Source: Acidobacteriota bacterium (GTDB lineage: Bacteria; Acidobacteriota; Terriglobia; Acidiferrales; UBA7541). From it: 37,566 bases of DNA. The notes beneath the pieces are model-generated. The model was not told the DNA's origin. It was given only the letters and a program-made list of their open reading frames with translations, and did not search any database. The stretch is taken from assembly GCA_003154775.1 (NCBI GenBank), contig PMES01000045.1, positions 1-37,566 of the forward strand, read 5' to 3'. This document shows, piece after piece, positions 1 through 9,343 of this stretch; positions within the stretch are counted from its first letter, which is position 1, and the number at the start of each line of letters is the position of its first letter. The translations under genes and the position numbers were made by a program.

Positions 1-4
1 CATC

Positions 5-2764
5 CTAGGGGTTCACCCCAATATCCTGAGGCCGATTGAGGTGCAAACCACGGGTCCACTGGTAACCGGCGCTGAGCTTCCAGTTGCCGGCGATCACGTG
101 CTCGATGGTGAGGTTAGCCTGCTGCGCGTAACCATATGTGAAATTCTTCTCCACGGGCAGGGTGAAGGGAAGAATCGGAAGCGGGAAGCCGAGATTCAGA
201 TACGTCTGATTGGCGAAGATGGAGTTGGAAGCAAAGGGATCGAAGCGCTGCTGGTTCGGCAGATAGAACATGTTGGGCAGCGCGTTTAGAACGCCCTGGA
301 AAATCGAGGAGCCGTTGAGGTTCTGCGGACCGTCCGCGCCACCGCCGCAGTAGCCCGGAGGCGTGGGAGAGCCCGTGGGAAGCGTGAGCAGGCCGCAAGC
401 TGAAGGAGTCCCTCCAGCGGAGAGCAATTGTACGGAGCGTCCGCCGTCAGCGGTGACGGAATCGAACGCAATCGCAAGCAACGGATGATCGTAGAAGAGA
501 CCATAGCCTGCGCGGACGACGGTCTTGCCGTCTCCCCGGGGATCCCAAGCGAGGCCGATGCGCGGAGCAACGTTTTTATAGTCGCGCGGGATGCCTTCGA
601 CGACGCCGAGAGATTTTTCCGCGGCCGCATTCACGGCGGTGGCAGGGGCAAACAACGGGGTAATCTCGAAATCATAACGCAGCCCGTAGTTCAGCGTGAG
701 ATTCCGGGTGAGGCGCCAGGTGTCCTGAGCAAAGAAACCAAAGGGGAGATTGTCAAAGGGCTCGTTGGAAGTGCCAATGCCCTGGATGTAGGTGGTGGGA
801 ATACCCAGGCCGTAGGCTTGCAGCCCGGTGAGACTGGGCAAATTGAGGGCAAGTTCTCCCTGCGCACATGTGCCGGTGTGGGTTGCAGCGGTGCTTGGAT
901 TCACGCAATCCGGGAAACCCAGGGAATCGGCAGCGATGGCGCCGAAGTTGACGTCACCGCCAAAATCCAACTGGAAAATCTGCTGCTTTTTCGAGCGCAA
1001 TTGAATGATGTTGGTGTCGGCGCCGAATTTGAAAGTATGGCGGCCGCGCGTCAGCGTGGCGTTGTCGGTGAACTCGAAGCGGCGTTCGATGCGGTCGACG
1101 GTGGAGTAGGGTTCGCGGCCGAAGTAGGCGTAACCGGGAATGTTCACACCGATATCGCTGCCGCCCGGAAGGTCGGAATAGCCGAAATGAATACCGCGGC
1201 GGGCGACCTGAAGGCGGAACTCGTTGAAGGCGCTGTCACTCAGGATGGTGTCGTGCTGGAAGGTCACGTTGAAGTCACGGGATTGATTGACGCCGGTACG
1301 CGAGCCCGCGTTCTGGCCGAAGACCTGGTTCTGCGAGGTGGACTGAATGCCGGTGACCAGCGAAGGAGAAACGCCAACGCGGAGGAACGATGTGTTGTGA
1401 TTGTTCCAGCGCTGATCGAGGCGAGCGGACCACAGACTAGTTTTCTCCATGGCAGGGAAGTTGCCCCTGACGTCATTCAGACCGACGTAGGAGGTTGGCA
1501 AAGAGGCCAGGAAGTAACCTTCCGGGCCTTGCACGGGAATGGGAAATCGCGCGCCAGGCCCGGGGTACGGAAAACCCTGAGTCGTAGCGAAGAGTCCCGG
1601 ATCGATCTTGGAGACGGCAACGGAGGAAGCAGATCCGGCAAGAGCCCCATAGGCCAAGCCGATATCCTGGAGTCCCGGCGTGTTCAGCAGCGTGGAAACA
1701 GTTTGCGACTGCGCCGGGGTCATTTCCAAGCCCTGTAGTGGGCACGCGTTCTGACAATTGAAGGGCGTGAGGCCAAAGTTGTTGATACCAATGCTGGAGA
1801 AGCCAGTCTCCTCGCGTTGGGTGTATTCATAGCTGAAGAAATAGAACGTCTTGTCCTTCTTGAGGGCGCCGCCGAAGGTCAACCCAGATTGCGTGCGGGT
1901 ATAGGCCTGCTTGACGGGGACGAGGTCGCCGTTGGCGTCAATTTCACCGGAGAAGGCGTTGCGCGCCTGGAAGGCTTTGTTGCGGAAATAACCGAAGACA
2001 TCGCCGTGGAAATCGTTGCCGCCGCTCTTGGTGACGATGTTGATCACACCACCCGTGGCGCGGCCGTACTCCGCATTGTAGTTGCTGAGAATCATCTGGA
2101 ATTCCTGCACCGCTTCCTGAGAGACGGTGGAGCGAATGCCGTTGGTGGAGTTATCTCCGGCATCGGCGCCATCGACGCTCACCATGTTGGAACGCGCGCG
2201 AGCGCCACTGAGGTTCAGGCCGCTGTTGGGCGCAGGGCCAATGGTGGGAGAGATGTCTCGGGTGGTTTGGGAGTTTGTGAGAGTGAAATTGATATAGTTG
2301 CGGCCGTTGATGGGCAGGTTATCGATCTGGCGTTCCTCGACGGTCTGTGCGCTTTCCGAGCGGGTGGTCTCAATCGGCAGGGATTCCGAACTAACCGTCA
2401 CGGTCTGGGTCTGCGTGCCAAGTTCCAGCCTCACGTTCAGGATGGCTTCCTGGCCGACCGTGACCTGGACGGAAGGGTTTTCGTAGGGCGCGAAATTCGT
2501 GCTGCCTTCCACGCGGAGTTTGTATTCGCCCGGCACCAAACCCACGATGGTGTAGCGCCCGCCCTCGTCTGCCGTGGCAGTGCGTTCCGCACCGGTGGCT
2601 AGACTCGTGGCCGTGACCTTTGCGCCGCGGACCGTCAATCCTTGCGGATCGGTGACCAGGCCGGTCAAGGTCGCGGTGTTCACCTGCGCCACTGCCGTTG
2701 CTACCCCCAGCAAAATCGCCACGCACAGAATCACACACGCAAACAGCAACTGCCTGCGTTGCAT
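5..2764 (-). CDS. TonB-dependent receptor (Oar-like), C-terminally truncated
   Basis: Outer-membrane receptor, 919 residues. A signal peptide (MQRRQLLFACVILC..., cleavage near VAQ) is followed at about 28-115 by a carboxypeptidase-regulatory-like beta-sandwich (TLTGLVTDPQG, GGRYTIVGLVPGEYKL). A TonB plug follows at about 120-270 (LPINGRNY, VQEFQMILSNYNAEYGRATGGVINIVTKSG), then barrel sequence with alternating aromatic strands. The architecture is typical of Acidobacteriota, where such proteins usually run to about 1,000-1,200 residues. Here a TAG stop (5-7) falls just after a WTRGLHLNR-type barrel motif that normally lies well before the end, so the last barrel strands are missing. The stop follows a C4 run on the coding strand, so a one-base frameshift is an alternative to a real nonsense mutation. 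The start has a strong site (AAGGAGG, 7 nt from ATG). The substrate is unknown; family members are often linked to polysaccharide or protein uptake. Confidence 0.9.
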   Translation of the reverse strand: MQRRQLLFACVILCVAILLGVATAVAQVNTATLTGLVTDPQGLTVRGAKVTATSLATGAERTATADEGGRYTIVGLVPGEYKLRVEGSTNFAPYENPSVQVTVGQEAILNVRLELGTQTQTVTVSSESLPIETTRSESAQTVEERQIDNLPINGRNYINFTLTNSQTTRDISPTIGPAPNSGLNLSGARARSNMVSVDGADAGDNSTNGIRSTVSQEAVQEFQMILSNYNAEYGRATGGVINIVTKSGGNDFHGDVFGYFRNKAFQARNAFSGEIDANGDLVPVKQAYTRTQSGLTFGGALKKDKTFYFFSYEYTQREETGFSSIGINNFGLTPFNCQNACPLQGLEMTPAQSQTVSTLLNTPGLQDIGLAYGALAGSASSVAVSKIDPGLFATTQGFPYPGPGARFPIPVQGPEGYFLASLPTSYVGLNDVRGNFPAMEKTSLWSARLDQRWNNHNTSFLRVGVSPSLVTGIQSTSQNQVFGQNAGSRTGVNQSRDFNVTFQHDTILSDSAFNEFRLQVARRGIHFGYSDLPGGSDIGVNIPGYAYFGREPYSTVDRIERRFEFTDNATLTRGRHTFKFGADTNIIQLRSKKQQIFQLDFGGDVNFGAIAADSLGFPDCVNPSTAATHTGTCAQGELALNLPSLTGLQAYGLGIPTTYIQGIGTSNEPFDNLPFGFFAQDTWRLTRNLTLNYGLRYDFEITPLFAPATAVNAAAEKSLGVVEGIPRDYKNVAPRIGLAWDPRGDGKTVVRAGYGLFYDHPLLAIAFDSVTADGGRSVQLLSAGGTPSACGLLTLPTGSPTPPGYCGGGADGPQNLNGSSIFQGVLNALPNMFYLPNQQRFDPFASNSIFANQTYLNLGFPLPILPFTLPVEKNFTYGYAQQANLTIEHVIAGNWKLSAGYQWTRGLHLNRPQDIGVNP

Positions 2765-2788
2765 ACCCTTCCTCCTTATGAAACTTGC

Positions 2789-2811
2789 AAAAACCCCGCT
2801 ACCCCTAGCGG
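2789..2811 (-). terminator. Terminator-like hairpin in the receptor's 5' leader
   Basis: On the minus strand CCGCTA-GGGG-TAGCGG (2796-2811) is followed by GG and five T (2789-2793), about 25 nt before the receptor start. It could end transcripts from the upstream SemiSWEET gene or act as an attenuator. The stem has only 6 bp, so this is tentative. Confidence 0.3.
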
Positions 2812-2867
2812 TGACGGGCTTGGCCCGCCAGTTGATGGCCTAAGACACAATGAAATGGATAGGAGGC

Positions 2868-2896
2868 CTTGTACAGCAAAGCGCGAATCTTTGCAA
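2868..2896 (-). promoter_or_regulatory. Candidate promoter of the TonB receptor
   Basis: Minus strand TTGCAA (2896-2891), a 17-bp spacer, then TACAAG (2873-2868). Each box matches the sigma-70 consensus at four of six positions. This would give a leader of roughly 95 nt containing the hairpin at 2796-2811. Assigned by sequence only. Confidence 0.35.
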
Positions 2897-3020
2897 CTGT
2901 AATCTGCAGAGGCACGTAGCGCGAAACGCTTCGGGCAGTCCAGGTGCGCAACCCGTTATGGCGCGGCACCCCCCCTATCTTTCAAATTCTGAGGGTGCAC
3001 CCAAAGTTTGCAGGGATGCT

Positions 3021-3329
3021 TCAGCTTTCGGTGAGCTGTTCGGGGACGAGGGGCTTGCCGGGTTCCTGGCGTTCTTTCCAGGCCTTCAGGAGAGTGGCAG
3101 CGGCGATCAGAATGGCGGTGGCCGCATTGGTGATCGCGACCGCTTGCGCGTGGATCAGGAGGCCGTATGCCAGCCACATGAGCACACCACCCAGATAGAA
3201 GCTCAGCATCCCGTAGGAGAGGTCGCGGCCACCCTGCTTATAGATCTTCACAAGCTGGGGCACGAAGGCAAAGGTAGTGCAGAAGCCGGCCACAGCTCCT
3301 AAAATTTCAACCCAACCGGGGGCAGTCAT
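3021..3329 (-). CDS. SemiSWEET family sugar transporter (PQ-loop)
   Basis: A 102-residue membrane protein with three predicted helices: EILGAVAGFCTTFAFVPQLVKI, LSYGMLSFYLGGVLMWLAYGLL and VAITNAATAILIAAATLLKAW. The PQ motif lies in helix 1 (FVPQLVKIYK). This is the standard SemiSWEET layout, in which two three-helix protomers dimerise to form a sugar facilitator in the inner membrane. The length is normal (about 85-105). A ribosome site (AGGAG) lies about 11 nt upstream of the ATG. The substrate cannot be read from sequence; bacterial members move mono- or disaccharides. It lies upstream of, and in the same direction as, the TonB receptor, but 256 bp away with a separate candidate promoter between them, so an operon is not required. 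Confidence 0.88.
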   Translation of the reverse strand: MTAPGWVEILGAVAGFCTTFAFVPQLVKIYKQGGRDLSYGMLSFYLGGVLMWLAYGLLIHAQAVAITNAATAILIAAATLLKAWKERQEPGKPLVPEQLTES

Positions 3330-3542
3330 CGTTCGGTTTCTCCTAAGTGTTTTCTGGCCCTATGGCGCTCACCGGAACCCGCAGGGCGGCGGCTCGCACC
3401 AGCTCAAGGCCATACTTAATTTTAGCAACAGCCCTGGGGTACTCCTAAACTTACGTTTTGGATGTGACGCATTCGTGAGCGTAATGCAAAAAAAGAGCTG
3501 CGCTTGGCTAGGGTGTACCGGAGGGGAACTAAAGGGTTTATG

Positions 3543-3729
3543 GCTAGTGTCCTGAGTTGCAAATTCATTGAATAAATAAACGTGTCATTCCGAGCGAAGC
3601 GAGGAATCTGCTTTTTCAGCCGCGTTGAAACAAAAGCAGATTCCTCGGGCCCCGCGCGGCGCGGGACCCTCGGAATGACAGGGACAGTGCCGTGACATAT
3701 GCAAACTGTTTCCGACTCGGGACACTAGC
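3543..3729. repeat. Nested palindromic MITE-like element
   Basis: Outer inverted repeats at 3543-3557 and 3715-3729 match at 14 of 15 positions (GCTAGTGTCCTGAGT). Inside, TGTCATTCCGAG (3583-3594) pairs perfectly with 3669-3680, and GAGGAATCTGCTTTT (3601-3615) pairs perfectly with 3632-3646. The right arm carries an extra GC-rich hairpin (3647-3668, CCCGCGC-GG-CGCGGG). There is no ORF inside, so it is a non-autonomous element or an extended hairpin. It fills most of the 419-bp gap 3330-3748 between the SemiSWEET start and the PilZ gene end; the rest of the gap shows nothing further. Confidence 0.75.
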
Positions 3730-3748
3730 TCGACGTAGCAGTAAGGGA

Positions 3749-6367
3749 TCAGAGGTGCAAATGCCGCTGTACGAGTTTGCGCAGGCGCTCGCGGTCTTCG
3801 TCCTTCATGTACACGAATTCAACGCCGCCGCCATCAGGGCCGATATTGCGAACCACGGCAGTGAAATGAATTTTGCGGAGGCCAGCGCGCACTTCAAGCT
3901 GGATGGAATCGCCGACGCTCAGGCGGCTGGGGGATTCCAGGTAAGCGCCGCCCAGGCTGATAGTGCGCACGCGCACAGGGCTCATCATTTGCTGGCTGCC
4001 CATTTGCGCGCGCAAGGGAGATTCAAGCGGGATGCGCGCATAACGGCGCGGCACCACGAAATTCGCAAGCGGGGCGGCGGCCGGCTCGAACGCGGCGCGT
4101 GCTCGCGCGGAAGCAGGACTCTCTTCCATAAGCGCCAAGGCATCTTCGGCAACCGCACGGAGCCCGGCGGGCTCAGCGTACGTTAGGCCTTCCCGTCTAC
4201 TGGCGAGATGGCGGAGCAGTTCAGTGGCTTCGGTGGCGCGAAGGCGGCCGAGAGCTTCGATGGACTTGATACGGACGAACTGGTCGCGCAGGATTTCGTG
4301 TTCACCGGCGGCGATCTCCATGAGCATGGGGACGGCGGTGGCTTCCTGGCCGATGCCGATCTGATCGATCATCATGGGCACGACCAGGGGGTGGGCGTCG
4401 GCAAGGATGGCGGAGAAAACAAACGCGGTGCTTTGCGCGGAGGGCGTGTTTGAGGGTCGCGCCAGTTCGCTGACGGCCAGATCCTGCAGGTTCCATTCCC
4501 AACTGGCCATCGCGCGCGTCAGGCCACGCAGCAGCCGGTCGGGGTCGGCGGCCGCCAGGAGTTTGATGGCGGCACTGACGCGCTGCCGCCGCGCTTCAAA
4601 GAGCCGCGTTTCCAGGAGGGTCAGCGAGGGAACGCCAATAGCGCGCAAGATGCGAGCCATCGCCGGCAACATCTCCGAGCCGCGGGGATCGGTCAGCAGA
4701 AGAGTCAGGCGATCCAGCAAACGCTCCGGATCGCGCTGCAGGAGCCGAGGCAGTGCGGGATCGAGAGGGCGATTGGCCAGCGCGGCGTCCACGAGCACCA
4801 TCCAGCGGTCGTTCGCGACGAGGCGATGGCCGAGCGCGTTCATGTGCTCGTGCTCGGCATCGCGCGGCACTTTTTCCAAGCTGATCAGAATGTTCTCGAA
4901 ACTTACAAAATCGCCGCGGGTGACGGCAATGCGGCCGAGGGTTTCGAGGAAGGCCGCGAGCAGAGCGCTGGTTTCCGGGGCGTGCTCCTTGGAGAGGGCC
5001 TTCATCGTGCCGCGGCTCAACTCTTCCGGAAGCTGGTTGGGCCACAGGGATTCGAGAAGCGGCGTAAGTTCGCTAAGACCTGCGGCGACGATGCGCCGCG
5101 CCGCAGGAACTTCGTGTTCGAGGCGTCTGGCGTAGTTCAACAGAATATTGCGGGCTTCACGCCGGGGAGCGTCCGTGCCGGCTTCGACAAGTTGGCCAAG
5201 AGTTTGGCGGATCGCCGTAATGGGCACGCACCAAATCTCCGTGCCGCGAAGGACGGCGGACTTCTCACGTGGCGGAAGCTCCAGCCAGAAGCGCTCAAGC
5301 AGCTGTTCCCGGTAGGTTTCGTCGGCCCAGGCGGAGGCCAGCACGGAAAGATGCTGCGAGGAATGTGGCCCGCGATATCCGCCGGCACTGACCAGGACAT
5401 CGGCAAGTTGATTCAGGACCGCGCGCACGGCTACGGCGGCCAGGGTGCCAGCGGCGGATTCCGTGGTGAGATGCTCGAGGACCAGGCTCTGCGAGAGCCG
5501 CTGCAGATAGGCCTGAGGTGCTTCGCCTTCCTGCGGGGTGTAATGCGTTACGGCCGCCATAAGCATTCGGACCGTGCTCCGGCTGGCGAGTTCCATCGAG
5601 GAGTGAATGGCGCGCGCCGCGTCTTCCGCGGAAAGACCGCTGGCCACTTCCATCGGCGGCGTCAAGCAGCCGATAAGGCGGAGTGTGTCGAAGGTCGCTT
5701 CGGCTTGCGGCGCGCGGATGGGCGTGTCGCCGTTATCTTGCGGGGCATTGCCGCCATAGGCCACCAGCGCGGCGATGAGGCTGGCCAGGACCGTGTCCAC
5801 CTTGCGCTCAGTCAGCGTATTGATCTGAATTCCTTCCACGCGCTGCTCTCGAAGCTGCGCCGGCCAGCCTATCGCTCCGGGGCGGCTTGCGGGCTCATCT
5901 GATCTTAGCAAGGTGGCTTTGATGAGTTGTGCGAGCGTGTCCAATTCGCCCACATGGAACTTTGTGGCGAAGTAAAGGGTCTGAATGCCGGCGCGTTGCA
6001 GGTCGTTCGCCAAGGTATAGAATTCGCCGCGCGCATCGGGCAAATGGCCCTCGGCAAATTTGGCTACCACGATGCCACCCCGTTCGGTGCGCACTTCCAG
6101 GCCGTCAAAATCGGTGGCGGCGCGCTTCAGGGAATCGTATGCGGCGTCCAGGCTGTCCAGCACGCGAGGGTGAGCGGAATCGTACAGACGGTGGGCCCGC
6201 AACAGCAGATGCAACTCGCGCAGGGCTTGGGTCAGGTCGGCCAACTGCGGGTCGCTCTGGCGAGCGCGCTCGCGAAGTGCACCTGCGGGCTCGTGCTTCA
6301 CGGCACGAGGAGAGGCAGCCTTGGCCGACCTCTTCTCATCGATCAGAAGTGAGGCACGCAATACCAA
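3749..6367 (-). CDS. Helical-repeat protein with C-terminal PilZ domain
   Basis: An 872-residue soluble protein with no signal peptide or membrane helix. Residues about 45-760 are Leu/Ala-rich, mostly helical and reminiscent of HEAT-type repeats (for example the stretch around AVPMLMEIAAGEHEILRDQF and EALGRLRATEATELLRHL). The C-terminal ~95 residues are a PilZ domain: RRYAR matches the RxxxR c-di-GMP motif and is followed by TISLGGAYLES, close to the (D/N)xSxxG motif but with Thr in place of Asp/Asn. The likely role is a c-di-GMP-responsive scaffold or effector; which process it controls cannot be told. The first codon is a TTG at 6367 behind GGAAGG. Homology-like sequence only becomes convincing from about residue 40, so the true start may be further in. 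Confidence 0.8.
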   Translation of the reverse strand: MVLRASLLIDEKRSAKAASPRAVKHEPAGALRERARQSDPQLADLTQALRELHLLLRAHRLYDSAHPRVLDSLDAAYDSLKRAATDFDGLEVRTERGGIVVAKFAEGHLPDARGEFYTLANDLQRAGIQTLYFATKFHVGELDTLAQLIKATLLRSDEPASRPGAIGWPAQLREQRVEGIQINTLTERKVDTVLASLIAALVAYGGNAPQDNGDTPIRAPQAEATFDTLRLIGCLTPPMEVASGLSAEDAARAIHSSMELASRSTVRMLMAAVTHYTPQEGEAPQAYLQRLSQSLVLEHLTTESAAGTLAAVAVRAVLNQLADVLVSAGGYRGPHSSQHLSVLASAWADETYREQLLERFWLELPPREKSAVLRGTEIWCVPITAIRQTLGQLVEAGTDAPRREARNILLNYARRLEHEVPAARRIVAAGLSELTPLLESLWPNQLPEELSRGTMKALSKEHAPETSALLAAFLETLGRIAVTRGDFVSFENILISLEKVPRDAEHEHMNALGHRLVANDRWMVLVDAALANRPLDPALPRLLQRDPERLLDRLTLLLTDPRGSEMLPAMARILRAIGVPSLTLLETRLFEARRQRVSAAIKLLAAADPDRLLRGLTRAMASWEWNLQDLAVSELARPSNTPSAQSTAFVFSAILADAHPLVVPMMIDQIGIGQEATAVPMLMEIAAGEHEILRDQFVRIKSIEALGRLRATEATELLRHLASRREGLTYAEPAGLRAVAEDALALMEESPASARARAAFEPAAAPLANFVVPRRYARIPLESPLRAQMGSQQMMSPVRVRTISLGGAYLESPSRLSVGDSIQLEVRAGLRKIHFTAVVRNIGPDGGGVEFVYMKDEDRERLRKLVQRHLHL

Positions 6368-6630
6368 AAGGCCTTCCTAGGTCCGATGCACTCTGTCGGG
6401 GCCGCGCCATGCATCCGAAATCACGCCCGCCCGGGGTGTAAAGGGAACAGTTGAGCGAGAAATCCGCGCCCCGGAGGGAGCGAATCCCGCAACAATAGGG
6501 TAGTAGGAAGGAGTGTGTATGGATATAGTACTAACAGTCCATTATGGGATAGAAATGTTACCAGTCTGGAGGAAAAACCTGTTCTTCTGCAAGCCCATTT
6601 TTCTCTTTTCTTCGCTGTACTCCGCAGTCT

Positions 6631-8982
6631 CTACTTGCGCTTCAGCTCTTCGGTAACGGGCACGGTGCTACCTTCACTGACCTCAATGCCCCGCCTTACT
6701 ACCTGGAAGCCGTTTAATTTCAGCGCGATAATGTGAGTACCTGCGGGAATCTGCACGCGAGAGGGAGAGAGCTGACCGGTCGAATTGCCGTCAATGATAA
6801 TTTCAGCACCTGCCGGGGTGGTTGTGACCTGTGCCCAAGCCACGTGAGTCTGACTGCGCTCCTTGAGTTCGGCGTCCAGCGTCGTCTGGATATTGTCCTT
6901 GACCTGAACTTCACCGACATAGGGGGCGTAACCCTGAAGTCGGAGGACCAGGTCGTAGTGGCCAGGAGCGAGGGGGAGTGTAGTAGGGGTTTGCCCGGAT
7001 TGCTTCGCGCCGTTAATGAATATATCCGCGCCAGGGGGCCTGCTGCTGATGTAAACACCTTTCGCAAGGGCTTCCAGGTGAAACTTCTGGTCCTGAGATT
7101 CACCCGCCTTCAACGCCACTGCGGTTTGTACCTGAACGTAGCCATCCTTCTGCACCTGAAGACTGTACCGCTCCGGGAAGAGGTTGTTGAAGCTGCAGGG
7201 TGTCTGGCAGTCGGCCAGAGAGCGTCCGCCAGGACCGAAAAGCGTGGCCTTCGCACCGAGCACGTCTGTTAACACGTGAACCGCGCTCAGGCCCTTTGCA
7301 GGGACTGGGTGACCTTCTGCTTCTCCCGCGCCGGGGGCTGCAAGGGGTGTGTCATCGTAAAGAATGTCGTCAACAATGTGAACGGTGCCGGGAGCGTCGT
7401 GCATAAACCGGAGCAGCGAGGCGTGCTCTGCGGGACGCAGTTTGCCGCTCAGGGTAAGCGTGTTTCCGATACCCGCAATCGTGACGCGGCCGTTCAAGCC
7501 GCGATCCGCAACCGCTTCCTCGATGCGGCCCTTATATTCGAGTGCGGCGGCGTTTAAGGCAGCTTCCGGCCTCTTGACTGCAACGATTGTTGTGACCCGA
7601 GGGTCCGGTTTTTTCAAGGGAGTCGCGGCAGGCGCAGCGGCTACGGGTTTTGGCTCCTCGACGGGTGCCTGATTCAATGAAGTCTGCTGAGAATCGCTTT
7701 GTGCGGGCACGGGAATGGTGGTTGGTCCAGTCACCGTGGCCGTAGCTGCGGATGAATCAGCGGGGGTATCTTTCACGACGGGTGACTGGACCGCGGTCCC
7801 ATCGGGCACAGCGTCCTGTTGCGGCGAATTGTTGCGTTCGTGCGCGGCCTGAAATTCCGGGCGCAACTTATTGCCGCCATAGATGATCACACCAACGAGA
7901 AACAAAGCGGCCAGCACTGTCGCAAAGGTATTTTTCTTCTTCGGCGGTTCGATGGGCTGGATGGGGCCGGTGCGCCGCACCACGGGAGTCTGCGCCGGGC
8001 CGCCCGTGCGATTCTGAAGAGAACGCACCGTTGCGGCAGTCATCGGATCTTCAATATGCACGCCGCGCAGACCCCTGGCTTCGGCGTTCAGTGGCAATAT
8101 GGCGCCAGGGCGCGGCGAAATCATGGTGGCATCGGGGTTTCGTTCGTTGCCGCCCATGGCGCGGTAGTTCCGCAAATCTTCCAGCAGTTCGCGGCAACTC
8201 TGGTAACGGACCTCGGGTTCCTTGGCGAGTGCGCGGAGGACGATGTCATTCAGGCCCGGATGGATGGAAGGATTGATCTGCCGAGGAGGTATGGGTTCCT
8301 CGTTGACGATTTTGTAGATCACTGTCGTGATGCTCTGGCCGGGGAACGGCTTTTCGCCGGTCAGCATTTCGTAGAGCATGACGCCGATGGAAAAGATATC
8401 GCTGCGGCCATCAACGGGGCGCCCTTTGACCTGTTCGGGGGACATGTAACTGGGCGTGCCCATCACATGAGCAGTCTGCTGGGCGGTGCCGAACTGCAGG
8501 ATCTTGGCGGTGCCGAAATCGGTCACTTTGACGGTGTCGTCGGCGGTCAGCATCAGGTTGGCGGGCTTGACATCGCGGTGCACGATGTTGCGTTCGTGAG
8601 CGAATTGCAGCGCGCTGCACGTCTGCTCCATGATGCGAATTACGCGGGGGACCGGAAAGGCGTGGCCGCCATCGAGCAGCGCTTGCAGGCTTTTGCCTTC
8701 CACCAGTTCCATGGTGATGAAATAGAGGCCGTTCTCTTCCCCCGCGTCGTACACCACGACGATGTTGGGATGCGTGAGGAGACCCGCGGCGCGCGCTTCG
8801 GTCTGGAACCGCGCCAAAAGTTCGGGCCGCGTCAGGCCGGTGCCTTCTTCGCTCAGGCGAATCGTTTTGACGGCGACGGTGCGCCCGATGACGGGGTCCA
8901 TGGCGCGATAGACCACACCCATGGCGCCGCGGCCGAGTTCGTCGAGGATTTCGTAACGCCCCGCTTTGACCATCGTTGCCAT
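6631..8982 (-). CDS. Ser/Thr protein kinase with BON-like and PEGA domains
   Basis: A 783-residue, single-pass membrane Hanks-type kinase. The cytoplasmic kinase domain (about 10-270) has every catalytic element: GRGAMG glycine loop, Lys39 in VAVK, Asp137 in HRDVKPAN, Asp155 in DFG and the GTPSYMSPEQ activation segment. A membrane helix (FATVLAALFLVGVIIYGG, around 350) leads to a Pro/Ala/Thr-rich linker. After it come a BON-like segment (RVTIAGIGNTLTLSGKLRP) and three PEGA-type repeats, each ending in a G(Y/F) motif: KDGYVQVQ, LQGYAPYV, LNGFQVVR. PEGA and BON domains are thought to bind cell-surface material, so the tail is a plausible extracytoplasmic sensor. The gene lies alone between the PilZ gene and cydB. 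The start ATG has no strong Shine-Dalgarno sequence; another ATG lies three codons in. Confidence 0.92.
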   Translation of the reverse strand: MATMVKAGRYEILDELGRGAMGVVYRAMDPVIGRTVAVKTIRLSEEGTGLTRPELLARFQTEARAAGLLTHPNIVVVYDAGEENGLYFITMELVEGKSLQALLDGGHAFPVPRVIRIMEQTCSALQFAHERNIVHRDVKPANLMLTADDTVKVTDFGTAKILQFGTAQQTAHVMGTPSYMSPEQVKGRPVDGRSDIFSIGVMLYEMLTGEKPFPGQSITTVIYKIVNEEPIPPRQINPSIHPGLNDIVLRALAKEPEVRYQSCRELLEDLRNYRAMGGNERNPDATMISPRPGAILPLNAEARGLRGVHIEDPMTAATVRSLQNRTGGPAQTPVVRRTGPIQPIEPPKKKNTFATVLAALFLVGVIIYGGNKLRPEFQAAHERNNSPQQDAVPDGTAVQSPVVKDTPADSSAATATVTGPTTIPVPAQSDSQQTSLNQAPVEEPKPVAAAPAATPLKKPDPRVTTIVAVKRPEAALNAAALEYKGRIEEAVADRGLNGRVTIAGIGNTLTLSGKLRPAEHASLLRFMHDAPGTVHIVDDILYDDTPLAAPGAGEAEGHPVPAKGLSAVHVLTDVLGAKATLFGPGGRSLADCQTPCSFNNLFPERYSLQVQKDGYVQVQTAVALKAGESQDQKFHLEALAKGVYISSRPPGADIFINGAKQSGQTPTTLPLAPGHYDLVLRLQGYAPYVGEVQVKDNIQTTLDAELKERSQTHVAWAQVTTTPAGAEIIIDGNSTGQLSPSRVQIPAGTHIIALKLNGFQVVRRGIEVSEGSTVPVTEELKRK

Positions 8983-9343
8983 GCTGTTGTCGCCACGTGC
9001 CCGTGGCCTATCCCCTTAAACACCGCGCGCGGCGCAGTGTTCCGCCCGGTTTCCTCAACGCGCAGAAGCGGAAAAGGCTGCCTTTGTTGGGACCTTAATC
9101 GTTACCGCGATGTGTTCATGCCTCTTCCGCGCACACCCCTCGCCAATAAAGACAGTAACGAGCGCCTTTTCAAAGGGTCAACGCTACGGCAGTACTAGTG
9201 TGCCGCACTCGATATGTCCATTCGGACAGGTCTAAGGACGCGGCATAGTTTCGGCTGGAGCCAGCGTGCGGTTGGACGAGGGCACGTTGGTCTCGCGGAC
9301 AGGACGGTAGAATTTGCCGGGGCGCTCTGTCCCGGTTTGCTGA
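8983..9343. other. Gene-free gap between cydB and the kinase gene
   Basis: 361 bp without a supportable ORF, presumably the kinase promoter plus the cydB 3' region. A weak minus-strand TTGACC/TACTGT pair with an 18-bp spacer lies around 9157-9181. A GC-rich palindromic patch (GCGCCGCGCGCGGTG on the minus strand) lies near 9018-9035. No small cydX-like gene was found after cydB. Confidence 0.4.

Noticed and set aside
428-1738. 436-codon plus-strand ORF inside the TonB receptor
   Set aside because: Antisense shadow; composition mirrors the receptor's codon pattern and no start signal is present.
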